The notes: a model not told the origin generated them from the letters alone. A stretch of DNA of 64,000 nt from Desulfobulbus elongatus DSM 2908 (GCF_000621145.1 NZ_JHZB01000015.1:43556-107555), one strand, 5' to 3'; shown: positions 9,072 through 20,368, numbered from the stretch's first letter. Numbers and translations are program-made.

Positions 9072-9122
9072 AACTGTCCCGAATCGCACAAAAGGCGAGG
9101 AAATGGAAGAATCGGGACAGTT
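9072..9122. promoter_or_regulatory. Candidate activator binding site shared by both nitrogenase arms
   Basis: Inverted repeat AACTGTCCCGA (9072-9082) / TCGGGACAGTT (9112-9122), with 11-base perfect arms. The left arm overlaps a TGT-N10-ACA element (9075-9090), the NifA upstream-activator consensus. The centre lies about 108 bases from the plus-strand -24 element and about 140 bases from the minus-strand one, normal spacing for a sigma54 enhancer. Binding by the AnfA-like protein is inferred. Confidence 0.6.
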
Positions 9123-9177
9123 GTTTGGGGGCCAAAGATGGGCAAAAAGGGGGAAACAGGCGTTGATTAAAAATTAA

Positions 9178-10125
<948 letters not shown>

Positions 10126-10155
10126 TCCCTCAACAATCATAAGGAAAACAGCACC

Positions 10156-10473
10156 ATGAAAATGATCCGAGCGATCTTGCGACCCGAGTCGGTCGACAGT
10201 GTGGCCGATGGCCTGGCCGAGGCGGGCCTATTTTCCATGACCAAGATGAACGTCTTTGGCCGGGGCAAGCAGAAGGGCATCACGATTGGAACGATGCATT
10301 ATGACGAACTGTCGAAGGTCATGCTGATGTTGGTCGTCGAGGACGGCAAAGTCGACGAGGTGTTGAAGCTCATCAAGTACAAAGCCTACACCGGCAACTT
10401 CGGTGACGGCAAGATCTTCATCTCACCCGTCGACGACGCGGTCACCGTGCGGACCGGAGCCAGAGGGCTGTGA
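10156..10473 (+). CDS. nifI1: PII-like nitrogenase regulator NifI1
   Basis: 105-residue PII-family protein located between the Fe-protein gene and the dinitrogenase alpha gene, the hallmark position of NifI1. PII features: MKMIRAILRPESVDSVADGL at the start, a short T-loop after GRGKQKGI, and FGDGKIFISPVDDAVTVRTG at the C terminus. In methanogens NifI1 with NifI2 binds the dinitrogenase and inhibits it when 2-oxoglutarate is low. The same post-translational switch-off is inferred here for the Fe-only enzyme. Confidence 0.92.
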   Translation: MKMIRAILRPESVDSVADGLAEAGLFSMTKMNVFGRGKQKGITIGTMHYDELSKVMLMLVVEDGKVDEVLKLIKYKAYTGNFGDGKIFISPVDDAVTVRTGARGL

Positions 10474-10566
10474 GCAGCGGCGCCCATCGGGCGGCAGATC
10501 TGGTGCTGCCCGGCGGCGCGCTCCCGGTGAAGCGATCCATCATCTCCTGATGAAAAAGGGCACCAA

Positions 10567-10938
10567 ATGAAAGAAATCATAGCAATTATCCGGCCGAAGA
10601 AAGTCGGCCCCACCAAGAAGGCCCTCGCGGAAATGGGATTCCCCAGCATGACGGCCATGGCCGTGCTCGGTCGTGGCAAGCAACGGGGAATCGCCGGCGA
10701 GATTGCCTGCGATGTCCCGGTCTCCCTGCAGGCGCAAGCCAGATCCGGCGGCATGAAGTATGTCCCCAAACGGTTGCTCTCCCTGGTTGTCGCCAACGAA
10801 GACGTCGAGGCGGTCATCGCGACCATCGTCAAGGTCAACCAGACCGCGCAGATCGGTGACGGCAGGATTTTCATCTGCCCGATTGACAACGCGCTTCGCG
10901 TCCGCACCGACGAGACCGGTGAAAGCGCCATCAAGTAA
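10567..10938 (+). CDS. nifI2: PII-like nitrogenase regulator NifI2
   Basis: 123-residue partner of NifI1. It starts MKEIIAIIRPKKVGPTKKAL, has a longer T-loop (GRGKQRGIAGEIA...GGMKYVPKRLLSLVV) and ends with IGDGRIFICPIDNALRVRT. The longer T-loop identifies NifI2. A 93-base gap separates it from nifI1 and 26 bases from anfD. ATP and 2-oxoglutarate binding are known for the family. Confidence 0.92.
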   Translation: MKEIIAIIRPKKVGPTKKALAEMGFPSMTAMAVLGRGKQRGIAGEIACDVPVSLQAQARSGGMKYVPKRLLSLVVANEDVEAVIATIVKVNQTAQIGDGRIFICPIDNALRVRTDETGESAIK

Positions 10939-10955
10939 GATTTTCACCACAATGA

Positions 10956-12530
<1,575 letters not shown>

Positions 12531-12541
12531 GGGAGCGTACG

Positions 12542-12895
12542 ATGGATGAAGCACTCATGAAAGAACGGGTTGAGCAGATGGTGGATGTCATCATGAAGAA
12601 TTGCCTGTGGCAATTCCACTCCCGCGCCTGGGATCGCCGCGATCAGAACGAAGGCATTCTCACCAAGACCATGCAGTTGCTGTGCGATGAGCGCGTGGTC
12701 CTGGAGACGCCGGCGGACCGGTGCTACTGGGTGGATGCGGTCTGGCTGGCCGATGAGTACAGGGCCCGGTTCGATTGGCTTTCGGGCTTGAGCAAGGACG
12801 ACATCAAGGTGCTCATGAAGGCCCTGCACGAACGCATGGATTTTCTCATGATCGACGGTTCGCTCAATCTCGAACTGACCGATCAGCACTATTAA
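12542..12895 (+). CDS. anfG: Fe-only nitrogenase delta subunit
   Basis: 117-residue helical subunit found only in alternative nitrogenases, where two copies bind the alpha subunits and are needed for activity. It starts MDEALMKERVEQMVDVIMKN and contains LWQFHSRAWDRRDQNEGIL, a block characteristic of AnfG/VnfG. The gene lies between the alpha and beta genes, the fixed order for these systems. Its presence is the clearest sequence proof that the cluster is not a Mo-nitrogenase. Confidence 0.95.
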   Translation: MDEALMKERVEQMVDVIMKNCLWQFHSRAWDRRDQNEGILTKTMQLLCDERVVLETPADRCYWVDAVWLADEYRARFDWLSGLSKDDIKVLMKALHERMDFLMIDGSLNLELTDQHY

Positions 12896-12925
12896 CCCCA
12901 GGCACGCTCCCGAAGGAGAAGCATT

Positions 12926-14311
12926 ATGTTCTGTGAATTAAAAGAAAAATCGCGGGTCGGCACCATCAATCCCATCTTCACCTGCCAGCCGTGCGGCGCC
13001 CAGTTCGCCAGTATCGGCATCAGGGACTCGATCGGGATTGTCCATGGCGGTCAGGGGTGCGTCATGTTCGTCCGTCTGCTCATCTCCCAGCACCTCAAGG
13101 AGAGCTTCGAGCTGGCGTCCTCGTCGGTGCATGAGGAAGGCGCGGTGTTCGGCGCCACCCGCCGGGTCGAGGAGGCGGTGGATGTCCTGCTCATGCGCTA
13201 TCCCCACGTCCGGGTGGTGCCGATTATCTCGACCTGCTCCACGGAAATTATCGGCGACGACATCGACGGTGTCTGCAACAAGTTGAACGAAGGCCTGCTC
13301 AAGGAAAAGTATGCCGATCGGGAAGTCCATCTGATCCCCATTCACACGCCCAGCTTCATCGGCAGCATGATCTCGGGCTATGACCTGGCGGTGCGGGATT
13401 TCGTCAAGTTCTTCGCCAGAAAGGGCGAGCCGAACGGCAAGATCAACCTGATCACCGGCTGGGTCAACCCGGCGGACGTGACGGCCATGAAGCACCTGTT
13501 GGCCGAAATGCAGGTCGATGCCACGGTGCTGTTCGAGATCGAGGCCTTCGATGCCCCGCTGATGCCGGAGGGGAACCACGTCGCCCACGGCGACACCACC
13601 GTGGAGGACCTGATCGGTACCGCCAACGCCGTGGGAACGATTGCCCTCAACCGGTACGAAGGTATGAAGGCCGCGAAATACCTGGAGAACGAATTCGGCG
13701 TGCCGGCGATCATCGGGCCGACTCCCATCGGTATCCGCAACACCGACACCTTCCTGGCGCATCTGAAAGCGTTGACCGGCAAGCCGATTCCGCAATCCCT
13801 GGTGGAGGAAAGGGGCCGGGCCATCGACGCCATCACCGATGTCGCCCATATGTTCCTGGCCGACAAGAAGGTGGCGATCTTCGGCGCACCCGACCTGGTC
13901 ATCGGCCTGGCCCAATTCTGCCTGGACATGGAGATGCGACCGGTGCTGCTCCTGCTCGGTGACGACAATTCGAGCTACGGTGACGATCCCCGCATCAAGG
14001 AATTGCAGGAGCATGTCGATTTCGACATGGAGATCATCACCAACGCCGACCTGTGGGAACTGGACCGACGGCTCAAGGACGGCATGGAGTTGGACCTGAT
14101 CCTGGGCCATTCCAAGGGCCGATTCGTTTCCATCGACAACAAGGTGCCGATGCTGCGCGTCGGTTTCCCGACCTACGATCGGGCCGGCATGTTCCGCCAT
14201 CCGGTTCTGGGCTATGCCGGCGCCACCTGGCTGGCCGAGCAGATCGCCAACACCATCTTCACCGACATGGAATACAAGGGTATCCGCGAATGGAGCCTGA
14301 ATGTCTGGTGA
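12926..14311 (+). CDS. anfK: Fe-only nitrogenase beta subunit
   Basis: Beta chain sharing the P-cluster with AnfD. P-cluster cysteines are visible in CQPCGAQFASIGI (near residue 20), HGGQGCVMF (about residue 45) and STCSTEIIGDDI (about residue 108). The 461-residue length fits AnfK/VnfK and is shorter than NifK. The ribosome site GAAGGAG precedes the ATG. It ends the anf operon as seen; anfO and anfR, found downstream in some organisms, are not recognisable here. Confidence 0.94.
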   Translation: MFCELKEKSRVGTINPIFTCQPCGAQFASIGIRDSIGIVHGGQGCVMFVRLLISQHLKESFELASSSVHEEGAVFGATRRVEEAVDVLLMRYPHVRVVPIISTCSTEIIGDDIDGVCNKLNEGLLKEKYADREVHLIPIHTPSFIGSMISGYDLAVRDFVKFFARKGEPNGKINLITGWVNPADVTAMKHLLAEMQVDATVLFEIEAFDAPLMPEGNHVAHGDTTVEDLIGTANAVGTIALNRYEGMKAAKYLENEFGVPAIIGPTPIGIRNTDTFLAHLKALTGKPIPQSLVEERGRAIDAITDVAHMFLADKKVAIFGAPDLVIGLAQFCLDMEMRPVLLLLGDDNSSYGDDPRIKELQEHVDFDMEIITNADLWELDRRLKDGMELDLILGHSKGRFVSIDNKVPMLRVGFPTYDRAGMFRHPVLGYAGATWLAEQIANTIFTDMEYKGIREWSLNVW

Positions 14312-14489
14312 AAAACGCAGCCCCGGACATCGCTTGGATAGGCAGCGGCCGGGAAAGGTGGGCCGATTGGAACCGACCGGATCATCCTTGACAACCTTAA
14401 CGGCGAAATCGCGGCAGTCCGGTCGGGAAACGGCAGAAAGGGCCGCCGCGATATCGCCATCCACTTTGTATTGACGAGGGCAGGCCGCC

Positions 14490-15089
14490 ATGCCGAGAGC
14501 AACGGATCGGTGTATCGACGATTCCATCTTCCTGTTCGATGACCTGCCCGAAGAGCTGTATTATTTCGCCTACGGTGCCAACATGAACCCCCGGCAGATC
14601 CAGCAGCGGTGCAGCACGGCAAAGGTGGTCACGGTGGCGCGGTTGCCCTGCTATCGCATCGATTTTTTCGGCCACTCCAAAATCTGGGATGGCGCCCTGG
14701 CGACCGTGGTCCGCGATCCGGAACAGGAGGCCTGGGGCGTGGTGTACGAACTCAGCACCACGGATCTGGAACGGCTCGACGCCTGGCAGGATGTGCGCAT
14801 GGACGGCACCGGCCCCTATTTTCACTATCCGGTGCGGGTCACGGGCGGCGATGGACGAACCTACACCGCGCTGCTGTATGAAAAGAGCATCCTCGGGGAA
14901 CCGAGAAAACCGAGCAAACCATACCTGGATTTTATCGTGGCGGGTGCGGCGACCCATCAATTGCCCGCCGGGTATATCGAGCTATTGCAACACATGGCCG
15001 CCAGACCGGCATCCTATCCGGTGCCCAAACCGCGAATGTACAATCCGGAAAGCCTGCTGGCCTGGGATTGTTCAAGTTGTGCGGAATGA
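14490..15089 (+). CDS. Gamma-glutamylcyclotransferase-like (AIG2 fold) protein
   Basis: 199-residue protein of the gamma-glutamylcyclotransferase superfamily. The substrate-loop motif YYFAYGANMNPRQI (residues 24-37) and the YELSTTDLERLDAWQ segment near residue 85 are typical; the Glu/Asp-containing strand after it would hold the catalytic acid. It follows anfK by 178 bases on the same strand and could be read through from the anf promoter. A link to nitrogen fixation is only positional. The actual substrate is unknown. Confidence 0.75.
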   Translation: MPRATDRCIDDSIFLFDDLPEELYYFAYGANMNPRQIQQRCSTAKVVTVARLPCYRIDFFGHSKIWDGALATVVRDPEQEAWGVVYELSTTDLERLDAWQDVRMDGTGPYFHYPVRVTGGDGRTYTALLYEKSILGEPRKPSKPYLDFIVAGAATHQLPAGYIELLQHMAARPASYPVPKPRMYNPESLLAWDCSSCAE

Positions 15090-15153
15090 ACCGGCGGTTA
15101 TCTCTTGTTCAACAAATCTATCCCTCTCCACGAGAGGTAAACGGTGAAAGAAT

Positions 15154-15654
15154 ATGTCCACTGACCTGAATTTTCCCCATGGAGCACTACGGCGCAAAGA
15201 TCGGGAGATCACTGACCGCTCTGAAATGGAATCCATCATCCGGTCTGCCAAAACGATGTATATGGCGCTGGCGGATAACGACACGCCGTTCCTCGTTCCC
15301 CTGCATTTCGCCTTCGACGGCACGGCGCTCTATTTTCATTCGGCCAAAGCCGGCACCAAAATCGAACTGCTGAAACGTAACCCGGTTGTTTGCTTTGCGA
15401 TTTCAGACTACTTCGGAGTGGAGGAAAGCGAGTATCCCTGTGATTTCGAGGCGCGGCATCGCACGGCCATTGGCATGGGCACAGCCTGTTTTGTCGATGA
15501 CGACACTGAAAAGATCAAGGCCCTTGATCTGATCGTTGCTCAATTCACCGAGAAAAAATTCACCTACCCACAAGCCAAGCTTGATGCGACCATGGTCGTC
15601 CGTATTGAGATCGATTCGCTCAAGGGAAAGAAGTACGCCCCTGTTGAGGATTAA
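15154..15654 (+). CDS. Pyridoxamine 5'-phosphate oxidase-like flavin-binding protein
   Basis: 166-residue split-barrel protein of the type often annotated as nitroimidazole-resistance or FMN-binding pyridoxamine-phosphate oxidase family. Recognisable pattern: a start RRKDREITD, then FLVPLHFAFDGTALYFHSAKAGTKIELLKRNPVVCF, then GMGTACFVDD. Such proteins bind FMN or heme as dimers. It begins 64 bases after the cyclotransferase gene. Reaction not predictable from sequence. Confidence 0.8.
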   Translation: MSTDLNFPHGALRRKDREITDRSEMESIIRSAKTMYMALADNDTPFLVPLHFAFDGTALYFHSAKAGTKIELLKRNPVVCFAISDYFGVEESEYPCDFEARHRTAIGMGTACFVDDDTEKIKALDLIVAQFTEKKFTYPQAKLDATMVVRIEIDSLKGKKYAPVED

Positions 15655-16427
15655 TCGCTGACCTCGCAGGCAACGAGGAAGAGGCGATCCGGTATTTTTC
15701 AATCGTACTGCGAGGTTGCCTCGTAGCGGCAGGATGGCGGTTAGGGGGTCAGGGGGCGACACCTTGTCCGATACCTTTCTTGCCACGCGCATTCTCCGCT
15801 ACGGTCGCCCCCCTCCGTACCAGGGGACGCCATCGCCTCCTTTCTCCGCGCCTGTGAACATCCCGCCTTCGGCTTTACCGGCAGGCCCGAAACTGCCCTC
15901 TTTTTCCTCGAATATCTCCATGCCGGACCGGTGCCGAGAACCCGACGAGCCCCCGCCATTGCCAGTGCCTGCCTTTCCTCGCTTCGACGCCGCCAAACCG
16001 AAACCGGCGGCTTTGCCCGCACCCATCTCGCCATCGCTCCCATGGACAACACCTCTCGCGCCGTCCATGGCTTGCCCCTCCTGAAAACGATGGGCATGCT
16101 CTAGTCCGCGCCATCCTCCCCCTCACCCGGATCCCCGGATTGATTCCACCTGCACACGGCTACGTTTCCATTGACCTGTAACGATGGCTACATTATTATC
16201 GATATTAAATGGTATATATTTTGGCAACGGATAATCATATTCAGCTGAACAAGAGCAATATGTCCCGGCCGATGCGCTTGCAATGCGCACCGTGCTTTCC
16301 GGCTTATTCTTCGGCTGGACCACTGGCCTCCGTTCCACTGGCTCGCCCGTTGGCGCCGGTGTCGCAACAAGGGTCGACTTCATAAAAAATACATAGTTAC
16401 TATCTAAAGGAAGATAAAGGAAGACGC
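15655..16427. other. Gene-poor gap with possible decayed reading frame
   Basis: No convincing intact gene. From about 15801 to 16104 the plus strand keeps one frame open with protein-like composition (AIASFLRACEHPAFGF ... LPLLKTMGML) but without a start codon or ribosome site, so it may be a gene remnant. 16160-16430 is AT-richer than its surroundings and probably carries the promoter of the ChrB-like gene. The start of the gap (15661-15730) contains inverted copies of CCTCGCAG / CTGCGAGG. Confidence 0.4.
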
Positions 16428-16970
16428 ATGGAGATACAAAACTGGTTGCTGCTGACGTATAAGGTGCCGCCGGAGCCGGCCAAAAAGCGTATTTCCCTGT
16501 GGCGTAAGCTGAAAGGCATGGGCGCGGTCTATCTGCAGAACGGCGTGTGCCTGCTGCCGAAAACCGACGATCACACCCGGAGGCTGAAAATGCTGGAAAA
16601 TGAGGTCGCGGAGATGGGAGGCGATGCGGTAATCCTGGAAACGGTGGCCCTGGACAAGGCCCAGGAAAACAAGGTGGTGGCCAGGTTCAAGGCCGACCGT
16701 GACGAGGAATACGTGGAGTTCCTCGACAAGTGCAAAGATTTCGAAGCGGAAATCGCCAAGGAAACAGCGGCGAACCACTTCACCTACGCCGAGTTGGAAG
16801 AAAACGATGCCGATCTGAAAAAATTGCACTCCTGGCTGGAAAAAATACGCAAGCTCGACTTTTACGGCGCCAATCTCGCCAAGGATGCGGAGAATCGGCT
16901 GGCGGACTGCGAGACCCTGCTGGACGCCTATGCCCAGCGCGTCTTCGAAAACCAGGACGAAAATCGCTAG
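16428..16970 (+). CDS. ChrB-like (chromate resistance N-terminal domain) protein
   Basis: 180-residue protein matching the ChrB N-terminal domain: it begins with WLLLTYKVPPEPAKKRISLWRKLKGMGAVYLQNGVCLLP, followed by a helical region. This domain is found in chromate-sensing regulators, but also in stand-alone proteins next to transporters. The catalytic C-terminal ChrB domain is absent. AAAGGAAGA precedes the ATG. The neighbouring MFS transporter on the same strand supports a resistance pair, though chromate itself is inferred. Confidence 0.75.
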   Translation: MEIQNWLLLTYKVPPEPAKKRISLWRKLKGMGAVYLQNGVCLLPKTDDHTRRLKMLENEVAEMGGDAVILETVALDKAQENKVVARFKADRDEEYVEFLDKCKDFEAEIAKETAANHFTYAELEENDADLKKLHSWLEKIRKLDFYGANLAKDAENRLADCETLLDAYAQRVFENQDENR

Positions 16971-17039
16971 GGCGATGCCGATTTATGCCTTCTGCATGAA
17001 TCGAATGCCATGATTGGACGACTTGAGGGAGCGAAGACC

Positions 17040-18293
17040 ATGCAGACCTCTGCCGATTCCCAGGCGGGAGCGAAGAAGGAAGAACCGAAATCCTGGCTCA
17101 ACCGCACCGTGGTGGGCGCCGGCATCACCAGTGCGCTGGGCGATTTCTGCTATGAAACCACCACGGTCATCTTGCCGGGATTTCTGGCGGTGCTCGGCCT
17201 GCCGCCTGCCGTCCTGGGGACCATCGAGGGCCTTGCCGACGCGGTCGCCAGTTTCACCAAGATGCTCTCCGGCTTCATTGCCGACAAACTCGGCCATCGC
17301 AAACTGTTGGTCGTGGTCGGCTACAGCCTGACCCCCATCGGGCAGATCCTGATTGCCCTGGCCGCCGGTTGGCCCCTGGTCCTCTGGGGGCGGATCATCT
17401 CCTGGTTTGGCAAGGGACTGCGCGGCCCCCTCCGCGACGCCATCGTCATCCAAGCGGTGCGGCCGGCAACCCGGGGCCGGGCCTTTGGCTTCCATCGGGC
17501 CGCCGATACCGTCGGCGCCGTGCTCGGCCCCATGCTGGGCATTGCCCTGCTGGGGTGGGCGCAAGGCTGGCATGGACTCAATGCCGCCGTCCCCTTCCGG
17601 GTCGTGTTGTGGCTTTCCGTCATTCCCGGCGCCCTTGCGGTCGTCGCCTTTTTCGCCCTGGTGCGCGATCCCGAACACTCGCCCAACCCGGCCTTGCGGT
17701 TTTTTCATACCCTGCGGGGATTGCCGCGGCGGTTCAAAGGCTACCTGGCGGCGGTCGGCATCTTCGGTATCGGCGACTTTTCCCACAGTCTCCTGATCCT
17801 GGCCGCCACCCAGTTGCTGACTGCCTCCATGGGCGTGGTCCATGCGGCGCAGGTGGCTGGTCTCCTGTACGTCTGGCGCAACGTGGTCCAGGTGGTGGCG
17901 TCCTTTCCCATCGGCGTCCTGGCCGACCGTTTCGGCCATGTGCCGATACTGGTTGCCGGATACGTGCTCGGCGTGCTCGCCGCCCTGCTGACCGCCGGCG
18001 CTTTTCTTTTCACGGTCGACAGCGTCCCGTTCCTGGGGGGAATCTTCCTGGTCGCCGGCTTGTACACGGCGGTTCAGGAAGCCCTGGAATCGACCGTGAC
18101 CGCCGAGATGGTGAGCCAGGATCTCCTGGCCACTGCGGTCGGTGCCTTGGGCACCGTCAACGGCACCGCCAAATTCGTGTCCAGCACCGCGGTCGGCGTA
18201 CTGTGGACCGCGATATCGCCGGTGTGCAGCTTCGGTCTGGCCGCCGCCCTCATGGCGGCAGGTACGGTCATGCTGGCGCGAGCGAACCGGTAA
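17040..18293 (+). CDS. MFS efflux transporter
   Basis: About 417 residues with 11-12 hydrophobic segments typical of the major facilitator superfamily. After a hydrophilic N terminus, helices start near GAGITSALGDFCYE. The motif-A-like loop GFIADKLGHRK lies between helices 2 and 3, with a second copy GVLADRFGH in the C-terminal half. The ATG at 17040 was chosen over 17010 because GAGGGAG lies upstream at fair spacing. Pairing with the ChrB-domain gene suggests an inorganic anion substrate such as chromate; this is inference. Confidence 0.8.
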   Translation: MQTSADSQAGAKKEEPKSWLNRTVVGAGITSALGDFCYETTTVILPGFLAVLGLPPAVLGTIEGLADAVASFTKMLSGFIADKLGHRKLLVVVGYSLTPIGQILIALAAGWPLVLWGRIISWFGKGLRGPLRDAIVIQAVRPATRGRAFGFHRAADTVGAVLGPMLGIALLGWAQGWHGLNAAVPFRVVLWLSVIPGALAVVAFFALVRDPEHSPNPALRFFHTLRGLPRRFKGYLAAVGIFGIGDFSHSLLILAATQLLTASMGVVHAAQVAGLLYVWRNVVQVVASFPIGVLADRFGHVPILVAGYVLGVLAALLTAGAFLFTVDSVPFLGGIFLVAGLYTAVQEALESTVTAEMVSQDLLATAVGALGTVNGTAKFVSSTAVGVLWTAISPVCSFGLAAALMAAGTVMLARANR

Positions 18294-18417
18294 AAGCAAG
18301 GCCTGGGCGCGGTCATCATCGACCGGATGCGAGGCGCAAAATGCAACAACCTGACCAAATACCCATTTTTCATTTGCCCCTGCCATGCATGTATGTTTAT
18401 GATTCCGACATAGTATT

Positions 18418-18470
18418 GAGGCGATGGGGTTCGCCGAAAACGCTTTGCCCGCAAAGCTGATGACTCCTAC
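18418..18470 (+). promoter_or_regulatory. Fluoride riboswitch (crcB motif)
   Basis: The aptamer shows the conserved layout: stem GGCG/CGCC (18420-18423 with 18432-18435), hairpin CTTTG-CCCG-CAAAG (18443-18456), and the 3' signature CTGATGACTCCTAC. GGGGT at 18426-18430 can pair with ACTCC at 18463-18467, the fluoride-stabilised pseudoknot. The next gene on this strand encodes the fluoride exporter CrcB, as expected. Confidence 0.93.
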
Positions 18471-18499
18471 TTCTTCGATCGAAGGGTAGGAGTTTTTTT
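18463..18499 (+). terminator. Intrinsic terminator controlled by the fluoride riboswitch
   Basis: Stem ACTCCTAC / GTAGGAGT extended by the palindrome CTTCGATCGAAG, followed by seven T. Its left arm ACTCC is the same segment the aptamer uses in the pseudoknot. Bound fluoride should therefore prevent termination and let crcB be transcribed. Confidence 0.92.
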
Positions 18500-18698
18500 A
18501 TGCCGAAAGAAGGGGTAGGCAGGAACCGCGCATTGTCCGGTGATCACCGTCAAATAAACGGGCTGTGCCGCTTTCTGCACGGCGGGGTGCTGTCCGCACC
18601 GAACGAGAATGCAGATGTGCCGAAAGGATTGTACAAGGGTAATCTGGCAAGGGGCTTGAGGATCGCCCCGGAGAGCGATTGAGGGGAGCAGGTTTCCG

Positions 18699-19091
18699 AT
18701 GATGGCGGGATACAAGTGGTTGTTGGTCATGGCGGGTGGCAGTCTGGGCGCGGCGAGCCGGTATGGAATAGGCCTCCTGACCGCCCGGCTGTGGGGCACC
18801 GGATTTCCATACGGCACCCTGGTGGTCAATCTGGCGGGCTGCTTCATCATCGGTCTGCTGTTCGCCCTGGCGGACCGTTCCCGGCTGCTCACCCCGGATA
18901 TGAGGCTGCTGCTCATCACCGGCTATCTCGGTGCCCTCACCACCTTTTCCTCCTTTTCCATAGAAACGGTCAATGCCGGCCGGGCCGGTCTCGTGCTGCA
19001 ATCGCTGACCAACATTCTGATCAATAACGTAGGCGGGCTGACGCTCACCTACCTGGGCCTGCGTTTAGGCAGTCTGCGCTGGGGGATGTGA
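18699..19091 (+). CDS. crcB: Fluoride ion exporter CrcB/FEX (Fluc)
   Basis: 130-residue, four-helix membrane protein forming dual-topology dimeric fluoride channels. It shows GGSLGAASRYGIG after helix 1, the signature GTLVVNLAGCFIIGLL with the pore Asn, and TGYLGALTTFSSFSIE with the conserved Thr-Thr-Phe-Ser. The ribosome site GAGGGGAGCAGG lies upstream. Its position behind a fluoride riboswitch makes the function secure. The stop overlaps the start of the DUF190-CBS gene. Confidence 0.95.
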   Translation: MMAGYKWLLVMAGGSLGAASRYGIGLLTARLWGTGFPYGTLVVNLAGCFIIGLLFALADRSRLLTPDMRLLLITGYLGALTTFSSFSIETVNAGRAGLVLQSLTNILINNVGGLTLTYLGLRLGSLRWGM

Positions 19092-20368
19092 TGCTCAACT
19101 ACAAAGCCATCGAGATTTTCACCAACGAGGACGCGCGGTACCAGGGCAAGCCGGTCGCCGATGCCGTCATCGACTCGCTCCGCAACCTGAAAATCGCCGC
19201 CCGCTGCATCGTCACCCGCGGGATCGCCGGCTGCTATGAAAACGGCGAGGTGGCCACCGGCCGGGTGGAGGTCCTTTCCTTCAACCTGCCGATCCGCATC
19301 TCCATTGTCCTGCCGGCCGCGGAGACCGAACGGGTGCTGGCCGAACTGGACCCGCTGGTCGGCGACGGCATCATCGCGCTCCACGATCTCACCGTGGTCA
19401 GCCACAAGGCGGCCAGCACCTTCTTCCCGCGGCAGCTGACCGTGCGGGACGTGATGACCGTAAACCCGGCACGAGTCACCGCCGAAAGTCTGGCGAGCGA
19501 AGCGGCCCGGCTGCTCCTCTCCTCGATTTTTACCGGGCTGCCGGTGGTGGACGCCCGGGATCGTCCTGTGGGCGTGGTCACGCAGGGCGATCTGATCGCG
19601 AAGGGCGGCTTGCCCTTGCGCCTGGGCCTGTTGGCCGAGTCGGAGCAGGACGAGAAAGAAGCCGTCATGGCGACGCTTGCCCGCAAACGGGTCCGGGAGA
19701 TCATGACCGCGCCGGCAATGACCATCCCGGAAAATCGGCTGCTCACCGACGCCGTCGACGCGATGATGACGAAACAGCTGAAACGCCTGCCGGTGGTGGA
19801 CAAAGAAGGCCGGCTGGTCGGCATCCTTTCCCGGCTGGACATCTTCAGGACGGTCATGCGCGAAGCCCCGGACTGGGACGCCTTCCGGGCGCAGAAGATC
19901 GAGGTGAACAACCTGCGGACCGTCAAGGACATTCTCCGGCGCGACACCCGGACCGTTTCTCCCGACACCACCATCGACCAGGTGATCCAGACCGTGGACG
20001 GCAACGATATGCAGTGCGTGGCGGTGGTCGACGACCGCGGCACCCTGATCGGCACGATCGCCGACAGCGACCTGCTCCACGCATTCAAGCCGGACCCGGA
20101 AGGGGTGCGGGCCCTGTTTGCGCGTCTCTCCCGACCGTCCGGCAAGGACCTGGCGTACCGGCTGGCCGGCACTACGGCCCGCGCGGTCATGCGCACCGAC
20201 GTGTCCGCTGTGCGGGAGACCATGGCCATCGGGGAGGCGATCCGGCTGATGACCGAACAGCGGCTGAAGCGTCTGCCGGTGGTGGACGAGACCGGCCGCT
20301 TCCAGGGGATGATCAGCCGAGACTCACTGCTGCGGACCGGCTTCAGCCAACCCGGCCCCAGAACGTAA
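19091..20368 (+). CDS. DUF190 protein with four CBS motifs
   Basis: 425-residue fusion. Residues 1 to about 110 are DUF190, a PII-like fold (YKAIEIFTNEDARYQGKPV ... ISIVLPAA). Four CBS motifs follow, beginning at VRDVMTVNPARVT, VREIMTAPAMTI, VKDILRRDTRTV and ARAVMRTDVSAV, which would form two Bateman modules binding adenine nucleotides. Stand-alone DUF190 proteins commonly accompany CrcB. Here the gene overlaps crcB (start ATG shares bases with the crcB TGA; a GTG three bases earlier is possible). It should therefore be under the same fluoride switch. A nucleotide-dependent regulator of fluoride export is a reasonable but unproven role. Confidence 0.85.
   Translation: MLNYKAIEIFTNEDARYQGKPVADAVIDSLRNLKIAARCIVTRGIAGCYENGEVATGRVEVLSFNLPIRISIVLPAAETERVLAELDPLVGDGIIALHDLTVVSHKAASTFFPRQLTVRDVMTVNPARVTAESLASEAARLLLSSIFTGLPVVDARDRPVGVVTQGDLIAKGGLPLRLGLLAESEQDEKEAVMATLARKRVREIMTAPAMTIPENRLLTDAVDAMMTKQLKRLPVVDKEGRLVGILSRLDIFRTVMREAPDWDAFRAQKIEVNNLRTVKDILRRDTRTVSPDTTIDQVIQTVDGNDMQCVAVVDDRGTLIGTIADSDLLHAFKPDPEGVRALFARLSRPSGKDLAYRLAGTTARAVMRTDVSAVRETMAIGEAIRLMTEQRLKRLPVVDETGRFQGMISRDSLLRTGFSQPGPRT

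Noticed and set aside
16123..16383. 86-codon minus frame in the AT-richer gap
   Set aside because: No ribosome site and no similarity; it lies over the likely promoter of the ChrB-like gene.
18500..18682. 60-codon frame just after the fluoride terminator
   Set aside because: No ribosome site and no protein-like pattern; it is within the crcB leader. A leader peptide cannot be fully excluded.
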